A program made the translations under genes and the position numbers. Below the pieces are notes generated by a model that ran no database searches, was not told the origin of the DNA, and saw only the letters and a program-made list of their open reading frames with translations. Shown here piece by piece: positions 6,640 through 13,994 of a stretch of 14,230 bases of DNA; the stretch's first letter is position 1, and each line of letters starts with the position of its first letter. Origin of the DNA: an uncultured Clostridia bacterium (GTDB lineage: Bacteria > Bacillota > Clostridia > Christensenellales > Pumilibacteraceae); assembly GCA_947086925.1 (NCBI GenBank), contig CAMUAL010000036.1:1-14230 (forward strand), written 5' to 3'.

Positions 6640-7656
6640 GACCATCATCGCGTCGCCGAAACTGAAAAAACGATACTTACTGCCCACGGCGTAATTATAT
6701 AATTCAAGCACTTTATCCCTTCCGCAAAATGCGGATACAAGCATTAAAAGTGTAGATTCGGGCAAATGAAAGTTTGTGATTAACGCGTCAACCGTTTTGA
6801 ATCTGTACGGCGGATATATGAAAATTTCCGTTTCTCCGCACATCGGCTTTACCGAACCGTCGGAATTTGCGGCACTTTCGAGTACTCTTACAGACGTAGT
6901 ACCCACCGCAATTATCCGTCTGCCCTCGTTTTTGGCTTTATTTATAACGTCGCATACGGATTGCGTTATTTCGAAATGTTCGCTATGCATTTTATGATTT
7001 TCAACATCGTCGACCTTTACGGGGCGAAAAGTCCCAAGCCCTACGTGAAGCAATACTTCCGCTACTTCAACCCCCATATCTTTGATTTTATTCAAAAGCT
7101 CGGGTGTAAAGTGAAGTCCTGCGGTGGGCGCGGCCGATGAACCGTCTTTTTTACAGTATACCGTTTGATAACGCTCGAAGTCGGGCAGTTTTTCTTTTAT
7201 ATACGGAGGCAGAGGCATTTCGCCTATTTTGGAAAGTTCCGCCTCGAATACTCCGTCGAAATAAAATCTGACTTTTGCTATTCCCTCGTTTTCGACGCAT
7301 AAAATCTCCGCTTTAAGAGCTTCGGAAAACACAACTTCACTGCCCGCTTTAAGGCGTTTTGCGGGTTTTACCAAAACTTCCCAATCGGTAATACTAAGTC
7401 TTTTATGCAAAAGAAATTCTATTTTTGCGCCCGTTTCCGTTTTTATTCCGTATATGCGTGCAGGCAATACGCGAGTATTGTTTATCACAAGCACGTCGCC
7501 CTTTTTCAAAAAATCGGGCAAGTCGGAAAACACCCTATCCTGTCTTTTGTCCGACGCTCTGTCGTATACCAACAAACGCGAACTGTCGCGCGGATATACG
7601 GGATGCTGAGCAATCAAATCTTCGGGCAAATCGTAATAAAAGTCGCTTGTTTTCAT
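6634..7656 (-). CDS. queA: S-adenosylmethionine:tRNA ribosyltransferase-isomerase
   Basis: QueA transfers and isomerises the ribosyl group of SAM onto preQ1-modified tRNA to give epoxyqueuosine. The 340-residue length is normal. Conserved stretches are the YDLPEDLIAQHP start (8-19), NNTRVLPAR (59-67), GEMPLPPYI (145-153), AAPTAGLHFT (175-184), LHVGLGTFRPV (203-213), HKMHSEHFEI (221-230) and the C-terminal FFSFGDAM. The ATG at 7656 is 16 nt after the ruvB stop, with only a weak GGAT upstream, so it is probably the fourth gene of ruvCAB-queA. Its natural C-terminus is intact, although the stop codon lies inside a direct repeat bordering the non-coding element. Confidence 0.97.
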   Translation of the reverse strand: MKTSDFYYDLPEDLIAQHPVYPRDSSRLLVYDRASDKRQDRVFSDLPDFLKKGDVLVINNTRVLPARIYGIKTETGAKIEFLLHKRLSITDWEVLVKPAKRLKAGSEVVFSEALKAEILCVENEGIAKVRFYFDGVFEAELSKIGEMPLPPYIKEKLPDFERYQTVYCKKDGSSAAPTAGLHFTPELLNKIKDMGVEVAEVLLHVGLGTFRPVKVDDVENHKMHSEHFEITQSVCDVINKAKNEGRRIIAVGTTSVRVLESAANSDGSVKPMCGETEIFIYPPYRFKTVDALITNFHLPESTLLMLVSAFCGRDKVLELYNYAVGSKYRFFSFGDAMMVL

Positions 7657-7672
7657 ATTTTAATCCGTAAAT

Positions 7673-8704
7673 TCATTCTTTGAATCCGAGTTGTTCGCCC
7701 GTAGCGGTTTTAGGGGTAAGCCCCATATGCCTATATGCCGCAGGTAAACACACCCTGCCGCGAGGAGTACGCGCTATAAATCCGAGTTGCAACAAATAAG
7801 GCTCGATAACGTCCTCTATCGTAACCGCTTCTTCGTTTATCGCAGACGCTACGGTATCGAGTCCAACGGGACCGCCCTCGAACTTCTGCATTACGGCGGC
7901 AAGATATTTTCGGTCGTTATAGTCGAGTCCGAGAGAGTCGACTTCAAGCAAATCGAGCGCGTGCTTACATAAATCGGTATCCACTTTACCGTTCCGCTCT
8001 ACTTCCGCAAAATCGCGCACTCGTTTAAGCAAGCGGTTTGCGATACGCGGAGTACCCCTGCTACGACGCGAAATTTCAACCGCGGCCTCGCGAGTCAAAT
8101 CTATATCGAGTATTCCCGCACTGCGTTTTACTATTACAGCCAAATCTTCGGGCGAATACATTTCGAGCCTGCATATTACGCCGAAACGGTCGCGTAGCGG
8201 ACCGGTAAGCATACCGGCGCGAGTTGTTGCGCCTATAAGAGTGAAACGCGGCAAATCAAGCCTCATACTACGCGCCGACGGACCTTTTCCTATAACAATA
8301 TCCAAAGCGTAATCTTCCATGGCGGGATAAAGTATTTCTTCAACCGCTCGGTTAAGCCTGTGAATTTCGTCCACAAACAGCACATCGTTTTCGTTAAGAT
8401 TCGTAAGTATTGCGGCAAGGTCGCCCGCACGTTCGATAGACGGGCCGCTTGTAATACGAATCTGAACGCCCAACTCAGTGGCTATTATGTGTGACAGAGT
8501 AGTCTTTCCGAGCCCGGGAGGTCCGTATAAAAGCACGTGGTCGAGAGCCTCATGGCGTTTTTTGCTGGCCTCGATAAATACCTTTAAATTGCTTTTGATT
8601 TTATCTTGCCCGACATATTCGTTTAAAGTTTTGGGGCGCAGAGTCGCGTCGAGTGCCTTATCGTCGGCTATCTTGGTACTTGTGATAAATCTTTCTTCTT
8701 CCAT
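7673..8704 (-). CDS. ruvB: Holliday junction branch-migration ATPase RuvB
   Basis: RuvB is the hexameric AAA+ motor that, loaded by RuvA, drives branch migration of Holliday junctions. The 343-residue protein shows the N-terminal LRPKTLNEYVGQ (22-33), Walker A GPPGLGKT (61-68), Walker B with DEIH (112-115), sensor 1 GATTRAG (158-164) and the GPLRDRFG arginine-finger region (168-175). The C-terminal winged helix contains RTPRGR. The ATG at 8704 has GGAG 7 nt upstream and lies 15 nt after the ruvA stop, consistent with a ruvC-ruvA-ruvB operon. Confidence 0.98.
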   Translation of the reverse strand: MEEERFITSTKIADDKALDATLRPKTLNEYVGQDKIKSNLKVFIEASKKRHEALDHVLLYGPPGLGKTTLSHIIATELGVQIRITSGPSIERAGDLAAILTNLNENDVLFVDEIHRLNRAVEEILYPAMEDYALDIVIGKGPSARSMRLDLPRFTLIGATTRAGMLTGPLRDRFGVICRLEMYSPEDLAVIVKRSAGILDIDLTREAAVEISRRSRGTPRIANRLLKRVRDFAEVERNGKVDTDLCKHALDLLEVDSLGLDYNDRKYLAAVMQKFEGGPVGLDTVASAINEEAVTIEDVIEPYLLQLGFIARTPRGRVCLPAAYRHMGLTPKTATGEQLGFKE

Positions 8705-8719
8705 ATGATTTCTCCGACG

Positions 8720-9295
8720 TTATCCTTTGAGCACGAGCATTATGATTTGTTCGGTACTCATGCCCGACTTATAAACACGTGCAACAGCCGATTGCGCCTC
8801 TTGACGGGTAAATCCGAGCGAAAGCAGTGCCTCAACCGCCTCGGAATCAACGGCAGCTATAAATTGTGCGGGAGTTACATTAAATTCTGAATTCGGCGAT
8901 ATTTTATCGCGCAACTCCACAACCATTCTTTCGGCTGTTTTTTTGCCTATTCCCTTAATTTTACTCAATTTTCCGACATCGGCAGTAGCGATTGCGGATA
9001 TTATGTCAGACAAAGTACCGCTTCCGAGTATTGATATTGCCATTTTGCATCCTATTCCCGATACGTTGATTAGCTTAATAAACAAATCCTTTTCGGCAGT
9101 GTCGGCAAAGCCGAACAAACTCATATCGTCCTCTTTGACATTTAAATAGCAATAAACCTTGCACTCGTCGCCGATATTTCCGAGCCGCCGAGCGGTATTG
9201 GAACTTACGCAAAATTCGTACCCTATTCCGCATGCCTCAACAACGGCAATGTTCTCGTCGACCGCCGCCAATATACCTTTTATGTAGTTATACAT
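8720..9295 (-). CDS. ruvA: Holliday junction-binding protein RuvA
   Basis: RuvA binds four-way junctions as a tetramer and recruits RuvB. The 191-residue protein has the three expected parts: an OB-fold (about 1-62), a central domain with two helix-hairpin-helix motifs (VSGIGCKMA, 78-86, and IKGIGKKTAERMV, 113-125), and a C-terminal RuvB-contacting three-helix domain (about 146-191). The ATG at 9295 has AGAGG about 6 nt upstream; that site overlaps the TAA stop of ruvC, and the two genes are 10 nt apart. Confidence 0.97.
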   Translation of the reverse strand: MYNYIKGILAAVDENIAVVEACGIGYEFCVSSNTARRLGNIGDECKVYCYLNVKEDDMSLFGFADTAEKDLFIKLINVSGIGCKMAISILGSGTLSDIISAIATADVGKLSKIKGIGKKTAERMVVELRDKISPNSEFNVTPAQFIAAVDSEAVEALLSLGFTRQEAQSAVARVYKSGMSTEQIIMLVLKG

Positions 9296-9305
9296 AACTT
9301 ACCTC

Positions 9306-9797
9306 TTAACTTAAAATTCGCTGAGCGTATTCTCCGAAACTTGCGTGACATACAGCGGCAGCGAGCGCGTCGGCGGCATCGTCGGGCTTAGGAACGGATT
9401 TAAGCTTTAACAGCGACTTAACCATAAACTGAACTTGCTGTTTCTCGGCTCTACCGTTGCCCGTAAGCGACTGCTTTATTTGAAGCGGCGTGTATTCGTA
9501 AAGCCTGCCGCACTTTTTAACGGCACACAAAAGTATCACTCCGCGAGCCTGCGCAACCTTTATGCCCGTTGTAATGTTTGTATTGAAAAACAGTTCTTCT
9601 ACCGATACGGCATCGGGCTTGAATTTGTTTATAATCGACGTAAGCGCATCGTCGAGCATGGCAAGGCGCACCGGAATACTCTCGTCTTTGGGAGTCTGAA
9701 TAACACCGTAATCTATTGCGTTTAAATCCGCTCCCTCTTTTTTTATCACGCCGTAGCCTATTGTGGCATAGCCGGGGTCGATTCCAAGAATAATCAA
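9306..9797 (-). CDS. ruvC: Holliday junction resolvase RuvC
   Basis: RuvC is the dimeric RNase H-fold endonuclease that cuts Holliday junctions symmetrically. The 163-residue protein carries the four catalytic acids: D7 in GIDPGYATIGYG, E67 or E68 in SVEELFF, and D140 and D143 in DDAADAL. The NTNITTGIKVAQARGV stretch is also typical. The start is TTG at 9797, with GGGAG about 5 nt upstream; no nearby in-frame ATG would preserve the IDPG strand. It is the first gene of ruvCAB-queA, transcribed from the promoter at 9868-9896 that overlaps the argG promoter. Confidence 0.96.
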   Translation of the reverse strand: MIILGIDPGYATIGYGVIKKEGADLNAIDYGVIQTPKDESIPVRLAMLDDALTSIINKFKPDAVSVEELFFNTNITTGIKVAQARGVILLCAVKKCGRLYEYTPLQIKQSLTGNGRAEKQQVQFMVKSLLKLKSVPKPDDAADALAAAVCHASFGEYAQRILS

Positions 9798-9836
9798 ATT
9801 ACTCTCCCGTTTTCTGCGAATTATGCTACAATTTTC

Positions 9837-9865
9837 TTGCTAATTCGAACAAAATGTATTATTAT
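9837..9865 (+). promoter_or_regulatory. argG-argH promoter
   Basis: TTGCTA (9837-9842) and TATTAT (9860-9865) are 17 nt apart. An overlapping perfect TATAAT at 9865-9870 is an alternative -10. Initiation near 9872 gives a leader of about 50 nt. The AT-rich stretch could overlap an ArgR operator, but no clear ARG box could be confirmed. Confidence 0.6.
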
Positions 9866-9867
9866 AT

Positions 9868-9896
9868 AATATAGTATTTATTTAACGTAAAGTCAA
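9868..9896 (-). promoter_or_regulatory. ruvCAB-queA promoter
   Basis: On the minus strand TTGACT (9896-9891) and TATATT (9873-9868) are separated by exactly 17 nt. Initiation near 9861 gives a leader of about 60 nt before the ruvC TTG. The -10 overlaps that of the divergent argG promoter. Confidence 0.68.
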
Positions 9897-9924
9897 GTGA
9901 TTGACTTACATCAAGGAGTTTAGA

Positions 9925-11136
9925 ATGAAAAAAACGAAAATTGTTCTGGCATATTCGGGAGGACTCGATACTACCATTATTATTCCGTGGCTTAAAGAGC
10001 ACTACGACTGCGAAGTAATAGCCGTAGCCGCCGACGTAGGACAAGGCGAAGAACTCGCGCCACTTAACGAAAAGGCAATAAAGAGCGGAGCGGAAAAAAT
10101 ATTTATCGAGGATTTGACGGAAGAATTTGTTATAGATTACGTTTTTCCCACGCTTAAAGCAGGCGCGGTGTACGAAGGCAAATACCTTTTGGGTACAAGC
10201 TTCGCACGCCCCGTTATAGCAAAGCGTCTTGTGGAAATCGCAGAACGCGAAGGCGCCGCCGCCATTTGCCACGGTTGCACGGGCAAAGGCAACGACCAAG
10301 TACGTTTCGAGCTGTCTATAAAAGCACTAAGCCCCGATATGAAAATAATAGCACCGTGGCGCATATGGGACATTAAGTCGCGTGAAGAAGAAATCGCTTA
10401 CGCCGAAGCCCGCGGACTCGACGTTCCCGTGACAAAAAAACACCCCTACTCTATGGATCGCAATATATGGCACTTGTCGCACGAAGGAAGCGACCTCGAA
10501 GACCCGTGGAACGAACCTAACGACGAAATGCTTTTAATAAGCAACCCCTTAAACAAAACACCCGACAATGCAGAATACGTGGAAATCGAGTTTGTAAAGG
10601 GCGAACCTATTGCGGTAAACGGCAAAAAGCTCTCCCCCGCAAAATTGCTCGAAAAGCTTAACGAAATAGGCGCAAAGCACGGCGTAGGCGTGTGCGATAT
10701 GGTTGAAAACCGTCTTGTGGGCATGAAATCGCGCGGCGTGTACGAAAATCCCGCAGGTTCTATATTGTACGCCGCTCACCATAACCTCGAAGAACTTACG
10801 CTCGACCGTGCTACATTCCATTATAAAGAGCAAGTTGCGCTCAGATTCGCCGAACTTGTTTACGACGGTAATTGGTTCACCCCTCTGCGCGAAGCACTCA
10901 GCGCGTTTGTAGACTCCACACAGCAAACCGTAACGGGTACCGTTCGACTTAAACTGTTTAAGGGCAACATAATCGGCGCGGGAGTAAAATCCCCCTACTC
11001 TCTGTACGACGAGGACATTGCGACTTTCGGCGCAGACGAAGTTTACGACCAAAAAGATTCGGCAGGCTTTATCAATCTGTTCGGATTGCCGCTTAAAGTG
11101 CGGGCAAAAATGCTTCAAAGAAACAAAAAGAAATAA
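9925..11136 (+). CDS. argG: Argininosuccinate synthase
   Basis: ArgG condenses citrulline and aspartate with ATP to argininosuccinate, the penultimate step of arginine synthesis. The 403-residue protein has the N-type PP-loop AYSGGLDTT (9-17), HGCTGKGNDQVRFE (116-129) and the SMDRNIWHLSHEGSDLEDPW block (176-195). The frame is open a further eight codons upstream, but ATG 9925 is chosen because AGGAG lies 6 nt before it and MKKTKIVLAYSGG is the usual start. The argH start follows 14 nt after its stop, so the two form a two-gene operon. Confidence 0.98.
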   Translation: MKKTKIVLAYSGGLDTTIIIPWLKEHYDCEVIAVAADVGQGEELAPLNEKAIKSGAEKIFIEDLTEEFVIDYVFPTLKAGAVYEGKYLLGTSFARPVIAKRLVEIAEREGAAAICHGCTGKGNDQVRFELSIKALSPDMKIIAPWRIWDIKSREEEIAYAEARGLDVPVTKKHPYSMDRNIWHLSHEGSDLEDPWNEPNDEMLLISNPLNKTPDNAEYVEIEFVKGEPIAVNGKKLSPAKLLEKLNEIGAKHGVGVCDMVENRLVGMKSRGVYENPAGSILYAAHHNLEELTLDRATFHYKEQVALRFAELVYDGNWFTPLREALSAFVDSTQQTVTGTVRLKLFKGNIIGAGVKSPYSLYDEDIATFGADEVYDQKDSAGFINLFGLPLKVRAKMLQRNKKK

Positions 11137-11150
11137 CAGAGGTTACCTTA

Positions 11151-12524
11151 ATGAAAATGTGGTCGGGACGGTTTAATGCCGCACTCAACAAACAAGCCGA
11201 CGATTTTAACAGCTCGCTGAGCATAGATAAGCGCATGTATAGACACGACATAACGGGCAGTATTGCGCACGCAACGATGCTCGGGGAGTGCGGCATAATT
11301 TCGGTTGCCGAGGCAGACGATATTTGCCGCGCCCTTTCGGCGATACTTGCCGACATAGAAGACGGCAAACTCGTTATTGCCGACGCAGAAGACATACATA
11401 TGTTTGTCGAGGAAGAACTGACCAAAAGGCTCGGCAGCGTAGGAAAAAAACTGCACACGGGACGCTCTCGCAACGACCAGGTTGCGCTCGATATTCGCCT
11501 GTACTTGCGTGACGCCGTAACCGAAATCACAGCGTTATTACGTGACTTAATCGATACTATGTGTGACATAATGCTTCTAAACACGGAAACGTATATGCCC
11601 GCTTACACTCACATGCAAAAGGCTCAGCCAACAACGCTTGCCCACCATTTGGGTGCGTACTGCGAAATGTTTATGCGCGACATACGACGTTTTGCAGACT
11701 GCCGCAAACGCATTAACGTAATGCCGCTCGGAAGCGGCGCATGCACCGCTACATCTTATCCGCTTAACCGCAAGCGCGTAGCCGAACTTCTCGATTTTCC
11801 CGAAATTTCGCAAAATTCGCTCGACGGAGTTTCCGACCGTGACTTTATAATAGAATTCATGTCGGCATGCTCGATATTTATGATGCACATGTCGCGCTTT
11901 AACGAGGAACTTATTTACTGGGCAAGCGACGAGTTCGGCTTTGTTACTTTAAGCGACGAGTTCAGCACAGGGTCGAGCATAATGCCGCAAAAAAAGAATC
12001 CGGATTTAAGCGAGCTTATACGCGGCAAAACGGGACGCGTTTACGGAAGTCTTATTACAATGCTCACCGTTATGAAAGGGCTTCCCCTTTCGTACAACAA
12101 AGATATGCAGGAAGACAAGGAGGCGGTTTTCGACTGCGAGGACACGGTAAAAATGTGTCTTAACGTATTCACTTCGCTTCTTCCCTCGCTCACATTTAAC
12201 GGTGACGTTATGGCAGACGGCGCGTCCGGCGGATACACAGCCGCAACCGACTGCGCCGACTATTTGGTTAAAAAGGGTCTGCCGTTCCGCGACGCACACA
12301 AAGCGGTCGGACAGCTTGTTCGCTACTGCTGTGAAAACGACAAAACGCTTGACGAACTCGACACAGACGAATACAAACATTTTTCGGAGCTTTTCGAAAG
12401 CGATATACTCGATGTCGTGAAAATCAAAAACATAGTGTCGGCACGCAAAATAACGGGCGGTCCCGCAAAGAAAACAGTTATTACCCGCATTAACGCTCTA
12501 CGCAAAGAGTTGGAGAATTTTTGA
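11151..12524 (+). CDS. argH: Argininosuccinate lyase
   Basis: ArgH splits argininosuccinate into arginine and fumarate; it is a tetramer of the fumarase/aspartase superfamily. The 457-residue protein begins MKMWSGRF and shows GRSRNDQ (104-110), TYMPAYTHMQKAQP (147-160, candidate catalytic His154) and the superfamily signature GSSIMPQKKNPD (274-285), whose serine is the catalytic base in this family. AGAGG lies about 8 nt before the ATG. It is the last gene of argG-argH; a terminator hairpin follows about 110 nt downstream. Confidence 0.98.
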   Translation: MKMWSGRFNAALNKQADDFNSSLSIDKRMYRHDITGSIAHATMLGECGIISVAEADDICRALSAILADIEDGKLVIADAEDIHMFVEEELTKRLGSVGKKLHTGRSRNDQVALDIRLYLRDAVTEITALLRDLIDTMCDIMLLNTETYMPAYTHMQKAQPTTLAHHLGAYCEMFMRDIRRFADCRKRINVMPLGSGACTATSYPLNRKRVAELLDFPEISQNSLDGVSDRDFIIEFMSACSIFMMHMSRFNEELIYWASDEFGFVTLSDEFSTGSSIMPQKKNPDLSELIRGKTGRVYGSLITMLTVMKGLPLSYNKDMQEDKEAVFDCEDTVKMCLNVFTSLLPSLTFNGDVMADGASGGYTAATDCADYLVKKGLPFRDAHKAVGQLVRYCCENDKTLDELDTDEYKHFSELFESDILDVVKIKNIVSARKITGGPAKKTVITRINALRKELENF

Positions 12525-12631
12525 TTTTTTATCATTAACAAATTACTTTACGAAAAAACGCACGCAACCGAGCGTCGGCAGAAAAATTCACAAAGAATCG
12601 ATTTTAACGGCATACGCTTAAAATTACAGTG

Positions 12632-12671
12632 AAAAGAACAGAAACTTGAAATCAAAGCTTCTGTTCTTTTT
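12632..12671 (+). terminator. Terminator after argH
   Basis: AAAAGAACAGAA (12632-12643) pairs perfectly with TTCTGTTCTTTT (12659-12670), followed by T and G. The 15-nt loop contains a smaller TTG/CAA pairing. The symmetric A- and T-rich arms mean it could also work on the minus strand. In the interval 12525-12758 I see nothing else that I can support. Confidence 0.75.
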
Positions 12672-12758
12672 GTAAATATACAGATTAAAAACATATTTTA
12701 ATCGCTTAGTCTCAAATTTAAACTTTAACTGAAAAACCGTAATTCAAAATGCCATTGG

Positions 12759-13193
12759 TTACTCTTGTTTAAGCGAAAATGAAATGAAATCGAACTTACC
12801 TTTGCCATTATACGTAAAATACAAAGGTTTTGTTCCGTTTTCGATATTTATGTTAGCAGAGTATTCGGTTCGTGTTCTGCAAGGTTTTACGTTTACGCGT
12901 GCCACAATATCGGTTCCGTCGGTTACCGTCATAATCCCGTCCGCGTTTCCGCAAATTTCTACGGAAATTTTATTTACGCCGCCGAATTCAAAATATTTAA
13001 AACCGGCAGTTGCACCGTTGCAAAAGTTTGCGATATATTGGTCGGGGTTATCTTCTCTGTCTTTGCCACTCTGCGTAAAGTACGGATGGCACCCCTTAGC
13101 CGATTTGAAAATCCCGCCGTAAAAGCGGCACCCGTTTTCGGACCAAAGGTTGCAGGCAATTTTTGCTTCATACCTGCCATAGCAGAATAATAA
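12759..13193 (-). pseudogene. C-terminal remnant of a GH43-type glycoside hydrolase
   Basis: One minus-strand frame is open for 144 codons from 13193 to the TAA at 12761-12759. It has no start codon at its head (it begins TTA TTA TTC) and a stop (TAG, 13196-13194) lies directly before it. The translation includes GRYEAKIACNLWSENG (6-21), HPYFTQSGKDRE (36-47), QYIANFCNGATAGFKYFEF (52-70) and ends KPLYFTYNGKGKFDFISF (122-139). These match the C-terminal part of GH43 xylosidase/arabinofuranosidase-like enzymes: the end of the propeller region, then a CBM6-like beta-sandwich whose final strand reads ALYFTF-KGKG-DF-SF in the family. No frameshift or internal stop is present, so the damage looks like loss of the 5' two-thirds. 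The break coincides with the terminator hairpin at 13195-13227. Family assignment is by remembered motif pattern. Confidence 0.72.
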
Positions 13194-13194
13194 C

Positions 13195-13227
13195 TAAAAA
13201 GCAAGGAATACTCTTCCTTGCTTTTTA
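13195..13227 (-). terminator. Terminator of the acetyltransferase gene
   Basis: A perfect 14-bp stem runs from TAAAAAGCAAGGAA (13195-13208) to TTCCTTGCTTTTTA (13214-13227) around the 5-nt loop TACTC. Both strands end in a run of five T. It lies 27 nt beyond the acetyltransferase stop and abuts the head of the GH43 remnant. Confidence 0.85.
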
Positions 13228-13253
13228 TCTTTACATAGTGATTGTATTGCGTT

Positions 13254-13898
13254 TTATTTTTGCAAATGAAACATTACGGAATCAATGTTTCCTTCTTGTA
13301 TATCTTTTATGATTTTGCTTACCGTTTCGAACGGCAAATCCCACCACTTCAAATTTAATAAGCGTTCGATAACATCTTCCGAAAACCGCTTGCGAATAGG
13401 CTTTGCGGGAACACCGCCTACAATCGTGTACGGCGGCACATCTTTTGTAACAACTGCGCGTGTGCCGATAATTGCCCCGTCGCCTATCGTTACTCCTGCC
13501 ATAATGACAGCTTCATATCCTATCCATACATCATTGCCAATTACAATGTTACCTTTATTGTCCCATGCTTTGTCTGCCCATATACCGTGTTCCCACTCAT
13601 CATAGAAAATCGGGAATGGGTATGTTGACAATGAGCGCATTGTATGATTTGCGCTATTAAACAAAAATCGTGCACCACAAGCAATAGAGCAATACTTTCC
13701 GATAATCAACTTATCGTTATTAATCGGGTAGTGATAAAGTACATTGTTCTTTTCAAAGTCTTTCGAATCATTTACGAAGTCATTATAGAACGTAAAATCT
13801 CCGACCTCTATATTCGGGTTTGTTATCACGTTTTTAAGATATACAATCCGACTGTCCCCTTCGCGGGGATATATCTTTTTTCCGTCCGGAATAGCCAT
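13254..13898 (-). CDS. Vat/CatB-type xenobiotic acetyltransferase (hexapeptide repeat)
   Basis: This 214-residue protein belongs to the left-handed beta-helix acyltransferases that move acetyl from acetyl-CoA to a hydroxyl group. The layout matches the xenobiotic acetyltransferase branch (streptogramin Vat and CatB chloramphenicol enzymes). It begins MAIPDGKKIYP and continues with YLKNVITNPNIEVGDFTFYND (20-40), FEKNNVLYHYP (48-58) and LIIGKYCSIACGARF (64-78). NSANH (81-85) supplies the likely catalytic His85. Hexapeptide turns run through IVIGNDVWIGYEAVIMAGVTIGDGAIIGTRAVV (118-150), then a GGVPAKPIRKRF segment (161-172) and a WWDLP helix. The ATG at 13898 has AGGAG 9 nt upstream. The substrate cannot be read from sequence: a drug, sugar or other small molecule is possible. 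Its accessory setting next to a GNAT gene and a gene remnant suggests acquisition. Confidence 0.88.
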   Translation of the reverse strand: MAIPDGKKIYPREGDSRIVYLKNVITNPNIEVGDFTFYNDFVNDSKDFEKNNVLYHYPINNDKLIIGKYCSIACGARFLFNSANHTMRSLSTYPFPIFYDEWEHGIWADKAWDNKGNIVIGNDVWIGYEAVIMAGVTIGDGAIIGTRAVVTKDVPPYTIVGGVPAKPIRKRFSEDVIERLLNLKWWDLPFETVSKIIKDIQEGNIDSVMFHLQK

Positions 13899-13919
13899 AA
13901 ATATTATCTCCTTATAATT

Positions 13920-13964
13920 TTATTTTGTTAGGACTATTCCGGCTAATACAATGCAGAGCTTCAT
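13920..13964 (-). CDS. Possible 14-residue leader peptide upstream of the acetyltransferase
   Basis: An ATG at 13964 opens MKLCIVLAGIVLTK and ends in TAA at 13922-13920. AAGGAG (13980-13975) lies 10 nt upstream, a full ribosome-binding site with nothing else to serve. The stop is 21 nt before the acetyltransferase ATG. Short hydrophobic leader ORFs regulate many antibiotic-inducible erm and cat genes by ribosome stalling, so an attenuator is possible. However, only a 4-bp pairing (TCCT within the leader with AGGA of the downstream site) is visible, so the regulatory reading is weak. It could also be a chance ORF or a gene remnant. Confidence 0.35.
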   Translation of the reverse strand: MKLCIVLAGIVLTK

Positions 13965-13994
13965 TTTATACCAACTCCTTATATAAATTATCGT

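Noticed and set aside
9862..10299. Long antisense ORF opposite the argG 5' end
   Set aside because: It lies fully antisense to a well-supported gene and is rich in Cys/Phe/Arg, as expected of a shadow frame.
12784..13122. 112-codon plus-strand ORF
   Set aside because: It is antisense to the recognisable GH43 remnant, which explains its open frame, and its translation shows no family features.
12974..13204. 76-codon minus-strand ORF beginning with ATG
   Set aside because: It is a different frame over the same DNA as the GH43 remnant. Only the remnant's frame gives a recognisable protein, so this is a shadow.
4602..13227. The similar hairpins at 4602-4630 and 13195-13227 as copies of a mobile repeat
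   Set aside because: They share only AAAAGCAAG at the stem base and both are well explained as intrinsic terminators; the resemblance does not extend beyond the stems.
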